DNA of 64,000 nucleotides, from the NCBI RefSeq assembly GCF_022965805.1, contig NC_133110.1, forward strand, positions 28,454,668 through 28,518,667, read 5' to 3'. The stretch is from Primulina eburnea. Its lineage: Eukaryota; Streptophyta; Magnoliopsida; Lamiales; Gesneriaceae. The notes beneath the pieces were generated by a model, which worked only from the letters and a program-made list of their open reading frames with translations, did no database searches and was not told the origin of the DNA. Within the stretch, counting starts at the first letter, position 1. The number at the start of each line of letters is the position of its first letter. Both the position numbers and the translations under genes were made by a program. Positions 55,363 through 64,000 of the stretch are shown here, piece by piece.

Positions 55363-57517
55363 TGTTAGAGTAGGTGCCCGTCGAGCCAAGTGTTGGCCGA
55401 GTGTTCACAATGAAACTCTATGTATAAGCAATCTTTATTTTAGTAATATTTGAAATTATTACTTTGGCACATCTTTATCTGTATACCCATGCTAGTTGCA
55501 TAGATAAAGCCCTTGAATATACAAATAGTAGAAAGAATATGAGATGCTCATATGATGAGTATCATGAAACTCATATTTGGAATACTGTATATTCTAAACG
55601 GTTCCTAGTCGATTCAGCCGCCACTAAGAAGGATATAGGCCGCTCGAGTTAGAGACTAGTATCTGCGATGTGAGTACCATGTTTCATTGGTAGGGGACAT
55701 TGTGATGTCCGAGCATGCAGATAGGTGCTCCTGGTAGAGTGCACTGAACAACCCTCCATTAAAAGGACTTTCCAAGTGGTTCTCACTTATCGAGTGGAAA
55801 CGTCATAGTTTATGGTTGTACACCATTAGTCCTTATGACCCGGGACAACATTGAGACTCTATGTGCTAGAATTACACTTTGACTTGTTTACCGACTTTCA
55901 TGGGGTCATCAGGTGGCAAGGTTGGGTGTTCTGTCGAAACACATAGGAGTCGATGCATTGTAGTTGGGGATTCACCGCTTACCTTCGGGTATGGATATCC
56001 TATGTGTTATCATGTGTATATAGGTTGAAATCTCTGGCCAGAGTATGGTTGTAATTATGAAAGGGGTTTCATAGATTACACCATCGATGCAACTACAACA
56101 TGACACATAGTATCGATTCATGGACAACTCTCGATAAACCAATGGTTGTCGAATCGATCGGGATATATGAGTTGAAGGGACCGTACTGTACGCTAACCAT
56201 AATTGAATGGTTCTTGCAGGCACTATCATTTGATACCTAGGGAATCATGTAAGCGATGCTGCTAGGCGTTTAACTTGATTGGTTGGGTACTATCGAACTT
56301 GAGTTCTGACGTTCTTGTTATCAAGGTGTTGATAAGTAAGAATGGAGCAATTGGGGTATGCTCAAATAAGGACATGTTTAGTCCGAATCACATTGAGATG
56401 TGAACCCACGGCTAGTTGTATCAGTGAACCATTGAGGGCCACACAAGTACTAGCTTTCTAGATCCCGTTGAGAAGTAAAATAGTTCAATGTGTTGAACGG
56501 CTTATAAAGGGGTTTATAAGCGTAAGGAAAATTAGAAGTATGTCTTCTATAAAGGAGAAAATAGTTCAATGTGTTGAACGGCTTATAAATGAGTTTATAA
56601 GCGTAAAGAAAAATAGAAGTATGACTTCTATGAGAGAAATGTAAATTTTGATTTATGGAAGTGTTCCTAAATTAAAATTTGGCCAAGTGAATAATGTATT
56701 TGAAAATTGTGATTTTCATAAACATTATTATGGACTAAATTAAATTAAATCAAGTGTTGAATTAATTAAACACTAGTGGACCTAGTAGAGTCCAAATAAT
56801 TAAATTAATTCAAGTGTTGAATTAATTAAATTATATTGAGTCTTGTAGAGCTCAATTTAAATTAATTATTTAACTAGTGGGACTTGGATAAATTCAAGTA
56901 ATGTTTAATTAGTCTCAAATATGTTTGAGATAATTAAATTTAGTCCATGGTTTTTATTTTGATAAAACCATATAATATGCATGCATGGGAGGTGATAGGT
57001 TGGGAGACTACCTTTTTGAGTTTTCAAGGCATGGCATGCAAAAAGTGATTCAACTTTTCCCACAACCAAGGCTAGTCTCCCTCCCCCTCATTCACAACCA
57101 TGTTGGCCGAAATCTTGCTCAAGATTTTCTCTCCATTTTTCTTCTCATTTTGTTCTTCAATTGTTGGAGAATAATACTCATTTCTCAAAGATAAATCCTC
57201 ATATTTTTCTAGTGCAAAATGTGAGGGGATCTACCTAGTTGGTGGTGGGCCTAATTTGAAGGAAAGTTTCAAGAAGAAAGGAGGAGAGCTTGTAGATTTA
57301 TCTTCCATTCAAGAGCCAAGTTGTTTACAACTTGGTTGGAGCCATTACATCAACCTCAAGAGGTTGATAGGTACATTTCTTAACACCCTATGTATGACAT
57401 AATGGTGTTTTTGTATTTGCTACACAAGATTCATGTGGTGGCCGAAATTTATTCCCTAAAAATTTGTTTTTTTAAACTTCCGTTGCGCTTCCGGTCACCG
57501 TAACCGATCCCCTTTCA
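55363..57517 (+). repeat. 5' LTR of copia K
   Basis: TGTTAGAGTAGGTGCCC to ATCCCCTTTCA, 2155 bp, two bases before the primer-binding site. It contains an 81-bp tandem duplication (56478-56640) that the LTR of L lacks, and TTCAAGTGTTGAATTAATT palindromes at 56745-56835. The left 5-bp flank is taaat. Confidence 0.9.
56478..56640 (+). repeat. 81-bp tandem duplication in the LTR of K
   Basis: Two units open AATAGTTCAATGTGTTGAAC and contain CTTATAAA..TTTATAAG and AGAAGTATG.CTTCTAT palindromes. The LTR of L (63340-63430, inverted) has one unit. Confidence 0.85.
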
Positions 57518-57519
57518 AG

Positions 57520-57531
57520 TGGTATCCGAGC
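57520..57531 (+). other. Primer-binding site of copia K (one mismatch)
   Basis: TGGTATCCGAGC, one base from the initiator Met-tRNA complement. Confidence 0.8.
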
Positions 57532-59350
57532 TATGGTTACGATTTTGTGTAGCAATTACAAGATATTATGTTGAGATCGATTTCTAACCGCATGAGAACA
57601 ATGTTTTGCAACGTTTCAAGGCCGGTTTTGGGGCGGTTTTTGGGCAGCATGTTGCTGCCCATTTCGGGCAGCTTGGGCTGCCCGAGGGGCTGCCCGAAAC
57701 GGGCAGCTAGGGCAGCCCAAGGGGCTGCCCGAACAGCCCCTACAATTTATTAAAAAAAAAATTTTGGAATGTTGGCCGGAATCCGGCGACGGAGCTCCGG
57801 CGACGGCGATGACGACTAGGGTTTCCAAAAGTGTTTTGGATTATCAAAGTGTCATGGGCCTTGAGTTGTTGGGCCATTGGATGGCTAACATGTTTGTGAA
57901 TTTTAAATGGGCCAAAATGTTTTTGGTGAAAAATGAGTTTTTTGGGCCCTTAAGTTTAAAATTACAAAAGTTACAAATATTTTTCTCATGAAATAAATAA
58001 TTTAAGTTGGACTTTAATTATTTATAGTAAATGGTGATTTACAAGAAATTCGGTTATAAATAAATTAATTGGAAAGTAGACAAAGGTGTTTGTATACTTT
58101 GTTAATTTAGTTTATAATCGTGGCGGTTAGTGATTGGATCAAGATATATAATATTGGATCAATCAATTATTGTGATAATTAATTGATGGTGTATGATATG
58201 TGATATTATGCATGAAGGATGATCAAAAGCTCAAGCCCAATTTGCTAGGTGTATGCTAGGATATTTTGTGTTGAATGATTGTAATAATTATCAAATTTAA
58301 AGTGGGCTTGGTTTATGGCCCGTTCCCACCCCATGAGATGTATCCCTATTTGCCATGGATATTTATTTGTAAATATTAGTATAGTGGATGATCAAGATTG
58401 GAAGATGGTGGCCATGATGATTATGAAGATCGAAGACATGTAAATATTGGAAGCTAATGTAATAGTTGCATTGCATCCCGTGCATTTAACCTAGGATTGG
58501 ACCTAGGCCCGTGTTTAGCTCACACGGTCCGTTAGTATTGGGGCAATTGATCATCCTTGTTTGTTTACTATTTATAATATATGCATGATATGTTATAAAT
58601 AATGAGTATGTGCGTTATTATTATGATAATAACAAAGTTGCATGAATCCGGCAAACATACGATCAAACATGGCGAGCTTTTAAAATAAAATTAATGATGA
58701 GACCTTTTAAAATTAAAAACCCTCATTTTGAATAAGATTCAAAATTAATATCAAGCTCGAAAAGGGGAATTATAAATTTGTTTATAATTTCCTTGTCTTC
58801 CATCGACAATGGGTGCATGATGAACGCTACCCGTACTCGGGGCTCGACTCATATTATTGGGGAGCTTTGGGTGCCGGAAAACTGTGACATCCATTGACAT
58901 GTTGATGTGAACTACGTGGAACTCCCATGATTTCGGCTCATATTATTGGGGGAACTCATGGCGACCGTCCATTAAGGTTCAACATCGATGAGTAAGGCTT
59001 GACTCGTAAAGATGAACGACGTCATATTATTGGGTCCTAATCAAACGTGAGACAAAAGTTTACGTAGAGGGTTGCATTGTGATGCAATTGGAAACTACCT
59101 TTTAGTAATTGTGATTGGCTGATATTATTCGGGATCATAATTCGCTAATTGGACCTTACGTACCTACTGAGGAAAGGAGTTTCCCGTTTTCACTAGAGGG
59201 TAGTGAAAGATGTCAAAACAGTGGGAGCAAATATTTATGAAGTAAAAGTCCAAACTTCATATCTTACTAAATATTTTAAAATAGTCATCAACATTTATCT
59301 GTTTTACTTTTCAGTACAAATTGACAAAGTCATCGATTCGCAATCCGATA
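57532..59350 (+). other. Long leader of copia K
   Basis: About 1.8 kb between primer-binding site and gag with no supportable gene. It holds a GGGCAGC/GCTGCCC cluster (57641-57740) and, at 58850, 58939, 59022 and 59120, four copies of CATATTATTGGG or a close variant spaced 83-98 bp apart. It may hold the RNA packaging signal. Confidence 0.6.
57641..57740 (+). repeat. GGGCAGC/GCTGCCC inverted-repeat cluster in the K leader
   Basis: Within 100 bp the heptamer GGGCAGC occurs five times and its complement GCTGCCC about four times, giving several nested stems. It is strongly GC-rich in an AT-rich leader, about 110 bp after the primer-binding site. Confidence 0.85.
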
Positions 59351-60243
59351 TCCGTAATACTCGACAAACACATATTAACTGGACCTAATTACCTCACTTG
59401 GCTAAGAAACCTGAAATCGTCTTGAATTCGGAAAGGGTAGCATATACACTGACTGAGTCGCCCCCTGTTGAGGCTCCGACTGACTGTACTCCTGAGGAAT
59501 TGCAGACTTACAAGGAATGGTGTGACCATGACTTGATAGCCAGGTGTTATATGCTGACTTCTATGAATGATGAGCTGCATAGGCATTTTGAGGATGCAAA
59601 GAATGCTGCTGACATTCATATGCACCTCAAAGAGCTCTTTGGTGAGCAGACTCGGCCTCTTAGGCATGCTACCGTCAAGGAGCTGATCACTTTGCGTATG
59701 CGAGATGGGGCCTTGGTCCATGAGCATTGCCTAAAGATGATCGGGCTCGTGGAAAAGCTCGTTGGCATGGATCTGATCTTGCCTTCGGAGTTGACCACCG
59801 ACGTGTTGCTGTTATCATTGCCTAGCTCATTTGATCCTTTTGTGGTGAACTTCAACATGAACAAGATGGAGCCGACCCTTGAGGAGTTGGTGAATATGCT
59901 TGTTACGTTTGAATCAACCATCAAGAAAGAGAAGTTGGTTCTTTATGTGGGTTCTTCATCTGGTACGAAGATTGATCCACATGGGAAGGGAAAGAAGCGT
60001 TCTTTCCAACGTCCCAAGAAGAACGTGCCCTTGATGAGGCAATCTCCGAATCCCGTTGTGGCAGCCACACCAGTTAGGGCTGACAAGACTAGTGATGTTT
60101 GTCATCACTGCAAGAAGCCTGGACATTGGAGGCGAAATTGCAAGGAATATCTGGCCCAGAAAAGTTCTGGAAATGGTATGTTCTACATTGAAGTAAACAT
60201 TTCAGTTAACTCTACTTCTTGGGTATTGGATACCAAATGTTGA
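59350..60243 (+). pseudogene. Copia K gag and protease start
   Basis: The N-terminal gag block (LTGPNYLTWLRNLK) is read just before 59415, where one base is missing. The long frame (59398-60243) then has VLNSERVAYTLTESPPVEAP, ARCYMLTSMNDELHRHFEDA, MHLKELFGEQTRPLRHATVK and LSLPSSFDPFVVNFNMNKME. After a basic linker come the knuckle CHHCKKPGHWRRNC and the protease start SWVLDTKC, in which the usual DTGC has Lys for Gly, followed by a stop. No functional gag-protease can be made. It packs the RNA in autonomous relatives. Confidence 0.85.
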
Positions 60244-60620
60244 TCACATCTCTGTAATGAGTTACAGGTGATGGGAAGAAGTAGAAAGCTTAAGGAAGGT
60301 GTGACCTTCTAGAGGATGAGCAATGGAGCAAGAGTTGCTGCCAAAGCTATTGGAGATGTTTACTTGCTTATGAACAATGATTTTAAGTTAATTTTATGAG
60401 ATGTTTAGTTTGTACCTAATTTTGTTAAAAACATTGTTTCCATTTCTATGTTGATAAAAATGGATATTCTTGTTTATTTTGCAAAGGTGTTTGCAACATT
60501 TACATGAATGAATGTTTGATTGGTACTGATGAACTTGAAAACGATCTCTATAACTTAAAATTGAAAGATATTCCATTAAATGTCCATTCAAAGGCAGACA
60601 CCATATGAGATATGGATGGG
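60244..60620 (+). pseudogene. Copia K protease/pre-integrase fragment with integrase deletion
   Basis: Broken frames read the protease flap region (RSRKLKEG, MSNGARVAAKAIGDV), and FVPNFVKNIVSISMLIKMD. At about 60590-60600 the sequence jumps to QTPYEIWMGKPPKYSYLRIW, which normally follows the integrase catalytic core. The D,D,E core is therefore deleted. Several stops are present. Confidence 0.75.
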
Positions 60621-62473
60621 TAAGCCTCCCAAATATTCTTATCTTAGAATATGGGTGCCCTGCTTATGTGAAGCAGGTAGTGGGAGATAAATTGGATAGT
60701 CGATCCATTTTATGTTACTTTGTGGAATATCCAATGAATTAAGTTGGATATTATTTCTATCATCCCCAAGAAACAAAGTTGTTTGTTTCTAGGAATGCAA
60801 CCTTTTTGGAAAAGGAATTTCTATTGGATAGAAAATGGGAGATGATAGAACTCGAAGAGGTTCGAGAGACACCCACAATTATAGAACCCACACCCGAAGA
60901 GCCAAGAGAGGAGATACAAGCTCCTAAAAGATCCGAGAAAGTCTCGAGACCACCTATGAGGTATGGTCAGCTTCTTGAAGAGGGCCATGATGAGCCTAAC
61001 CATGGATGTGATCCAAGGATCTTCAAGGAAGCGTTATCTGATGCCGATTCATCCAAATGGTTTGAAGCTATGGAATCTGAGGTGAATTCCATGTATTCGA
61101 ACCAAGTGTGGGATCTTATAGATCCACCTGAGGGAAAGGTTCCCATAGGGACTTGGGACGGATGGGAAGGTATTGACCTTCAAGGCGCGATTGGTGGCAA
61201 AAGGATATACTCAAAGACAAGGAGTTGACTTTGAGGAAACCTTTTCACCAGTTGCAATGTTCAAGTCCACAAGGATTTTGCTAGCCATAGCTGCATGGTA
61301 TGACTATGAGATATGGCAGATGGATGTCAAGACAGCCTTTCTTAATGGGGATATTAAGGAAGAGATTTACATGTCTCAAACCTGGAGGGTTTACATCTAT
61401 CGGAAGTGAGCATATGGTATGCAAACTTCAGAGATCTATTTATGGTCTAAAACAGGCATCTAGGAGTTGAAACTTTAGATTCGATAGTACAATCAAAGAG
61501 TTGATTTACTAAGAATCCTGAGGAACCCTGTGTGTATAAGAAGGTTAGTGGGAGTGTTGTGACATTCCTGGTGCTTTATGTTGATGACATTCTACTCATT
61601 GGGAATGATGTAGGAATGTTGCAATCAACTAAGATATGGTTAGCGAGTAAGTTCTCGATGCAGGACTTGGGTGAAGCATCTTTTGTATTGGGATACAGAT
61701 CTATAGAGATAGATCGAGAAGATTGCTTGGTCTCACCCAGTCCACATACATTGATACCATCGTGAAGTGGTTCTCGATGGATGAGTCCAAGAGAGGACAT
61801 CTACCAATGTGTCATGGCGTGTCCCTATCGAAGTCTGTCTCCCAAGACTGATGCAGAGATAGCGGCGATGACAAGCATTCCTTATGCATATGCGATTGGT
61901 AGCATCATGTATGAGATGATATCTACACGTAATGACGTGGCTTTCGCACTAAGTATAGTGAGTAGATATCAATCGAACCCCGGTCTTCCACATTGGAAAG
62001 CGGTGAAAGAATCCTCAAGTAGTTGAGAAGGACCAATAAATTGTTCTTGGTCTATGGGGTGGAGAACTGAAATTAGAAGGCTATACCGACTCTAGCTTCC
62101 AAAGTGATATCGATGACTCGAAGTCAACCTCTAGGTTTGTATTCATGCTCAATGGTGCTGCTGTCTCTTGGAAGAGTTCCAAGCAAGACAATACTGCGGA
62201 TTCCAGCACAGAGGCCGAATACATTGCTGCATCAGATGCAGCAAGGGAGGCTGTTTGGATAAGCAATTTCGTCTAAGAGTTGGACGTCATTCCTAATGGA
62301 GTTGCTTCTATCCCGGTTTTGTGTGACAACACGGGAGCTTTAGCTCAAGCAAAGGAGCCAAGGTCTCATCAGAAGTCCAAACATGTATTGAGAAAGTACC
62401 ACATCCTCGGAGAGATTGTGGAAAGTAGAGAAGTGTCTTTTGACATAGTCGGCTCCGCAGATAATGTTGTTGA
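60621..62473 (+). pseudogene. Copia K reverse transcriptase and RNase H
   Basis: Successive frames show the integrase/RT linker with Pro/Glu-rich stretch (60779-61130), reverse transcriptase start (WFEAMESEVNSMYSNQVWDL), KARLVAKGYTQRQGVDFEET, MDVKTAFLNGDIKEEIYM, RSIYGLKQASR, the catalytic LYVDDILLIGND (61574-61610), and RNase H ([35 protein letters not shown]). At least five shifts or stops separate them. The reading ends at GSADNVVD, where L begins. The YVDD motif is intact. Confidence 0.85.
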
Positions 62474-64000
62474 TGAAAGGGGATCGGTTACGGTGGCCGG
62501 AAACACAACGGAAGCACAAAATTTTTCGATTTTAGCATAGAAATTTCGGCCACCATAGATTTGTGTAGGAAATACAATAAAACACCAAAATGACATTCAT
62601 AGTGTGTTTAGAAATAGTTACCTATCAACCTCTTAAGGTTGATGATGGCTCCAACCAAGTTGTGAACAACTTGGCTCTTGAATGGAATGAAGATCTACAA
62701 GCTTCCTTGGACTCCTTTCTTTCCTTCAAAATTAGGCCCGCCACTAGCAAAATAGAACCCCTCTTATTTTGCACTAGAAAAATAAAAGGATTTTTCAAAG
62801 AGAAGTATTTTTCTTCCTCAACACTTGTAGAGAAAAATTGAGAGAAAAACTTGAGAGAATAATGGTCAATATTTCGGCCATTGTAGCTTGAATGAGGGGG
62901 GAGGGAGACTTGTCTTGGTCTTGCAAAAAGTAGAGACAAAAGTAGTATGCCAAGCTTTGATAGTTGCAAAAGTTGTCTCCAACCCTTCACCTCCCATGCA
63001 TGCATATTATATGGTTTATTATCAAAATAAAAACCATGGACTAAATTTAATTATCTCAAACATATTTGAGACTAATTAAACATTACTTGAATTTACCCAA
63101 GTCCCACCAGTTAAATAATTAATTTAAATTGAGCTCTACAAGACTCAATATAATTTAATTAATTCAACACTTGAATTAATTTAATTATTTGGACTCTACT
63201 AGGTCCACTAGTGTTTAATTAATTCAACACTTGAATTAATTTAATTTAGTCCATAATAATGTTTATGAAAATCACAATTTTCAAATACATTATTCAATTG
63301 GCCAACTTTTAATTTAGGAACACTTCCATAAATTAAAATTTACATTTCTCTCATAAAAGTCATACTTCTATTTTTCTTTACACTTATAAACTCCTTTATA
63401 AGCCGTTCAACACATTGAACTATTTTTACTTCCAACGGGATCTAGAAAGCCAGCACTTGTGTGGCCCTCAATGGTTCATTGATACAACTAGCCGTGGGTT
63501 CACATCTCCATGTGATTCGGACTAAACATGTCCTTATATGAGCATCCCCCAATTGCTCCATTCTTACTTATCAACTCCTTGATAACAAGAACGTCAGAAC
63601 TCAAGTCTGATAGTACCCAACCAATCATGTTAAATGCCTAGCAGCATCGCTTACATGATTCCCTAGGTATCAAATGATAGTGCCTGCAAGAACCATTCAA
63701 TTATGGTTAGCGTACAGTACGGTCCCTTCAACTCATATATCCCGACCGATTCGACAACCATTGGTTTATCGAGAGTTGTCAATGAATCGATACTATGTGT
63801 CATGCCGTAGTTGCATCGATGGTGTAATCTATGAAACTCCTTTCATAATTACCACCATACTCTGATCAGAGATTTCACACTATATATACATGAAAACACA
63901 TAGGATATCCATACCCGAAGGTAAGCGGTGAATCCCCGACTACAATGCATCGACTCCTATATGTTTCGACAGAACACCCAACCTTGCCACCTGATGACCC
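62474..64000 (-). repeat. LTR of copia L, same family as K, inverted
   Basis: From TGAAAGGGGATCGGTTACGG this is the reverse complement of the K LTR end and stays alignable to the window edge (near the CCTGATGACCC stretch, matching 55900-55930 in K). It is thus the 3' LTR of a minus-strand element whose body lies right of the window. The 5-bp left flank is gttga. It lacks K's 81-bp duplication. Confidence 0.85.

Larger units (their letters stand above)
55363..62473 (+). mobile_element. Copia element K, 5' LTR to RNase H
   Basis: LTR, primer-binding site, ~1.8-kb leader, gag, protease stub, then a jump over most of the integrase into reverse transcriptase and RNase H. The 3' end is interrupted at 62473 by element L, inside the ADNVVD motif near the end of RNase H. 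Same family as copia I and L. K sits in the reverse transcriptase of copia I. Confidence 0.87.

Noticed and set aside
55972..56229. Antisense ORF in the K LTR, repeated in L at 63674-63865
   Set aside because: The two copies are the same LTR family, so agreement is trivial. In the related LTR of copia I the same frame is closed within a few codons, so the protein is not conserved although the DNA is.

Overview
The window reads as intergenic heterochromatin of a flowering plant, almost certainly a eudicot. Nearly all recognisable sequence is Ty1/copia or Ty3/gypsy LTR retrotransposon. Primer-binding sites match plant initiator Met-tRNA, gypsy integrases end in a chromodomain-like block, and one copia element is a Sirevirus with extra genes. 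I found no intact single-copy host gene, no rRNA, no tRNA gene and no CRISPR array. The extra Sirevirus ORFs recall elements I associate with Lamiales, but this is memory only and weak.

I label the elements A to L. Left block: A (+, gypsy, 1-3118, 3' half only) lies inside the integrase of B (-, gypsy, 3119-9428), and B lies inside the gag-pol of C (-, copia, 9429-11477). DNA at 11478-13113 is AT-rich and unassigned.

Middle block: D (-, gypsy, 13119-30231) is complete, with 1331-bp LTRs and target duplication atatg. Its integrase is split by E (+, Sirevirus copia, 14677-25767), complete with ~943-bp LTRs and target duplication tctac. E carries gag, pol, an antisense ORF behind its own TATA box, and a long sense ORF after pol. 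Next, copia F (-) has its 3' LTR interrupted by gypsy G (-, 30840-38833), which has lost both outer LTR ends. F's integrase also carries a 377-bp fold-back element with SINE-like Pol III boxes (40612-40988).

Right block: a gypsy LTR H (+, 43847-44709) is cut by copia I (-, from 44710). I is cut by gypsy J (-, 47715-55306, target duplication catac) and, about 50 bp further on, by copia K (+, from 55363). K's RNase H is cut by L (-, from 62474), whose LTR belongs to K's family but in inverted orientation.

All coding regions carry some disabling change; the nearest to intact are E's gag, most of E's pol, and A's integrase. Points of most interest are E's accessory genes and their promoter/splice signals, GC-rich palindrome arrays placed at the same part of the LTR in three gypsy families, J (nearly identical LTRs around a ruined interior, so apparently mobilised in trans), and the SINE-like fold-back. 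Element borders are firm where a target duplication is quoted; other borders are estimates by eye.
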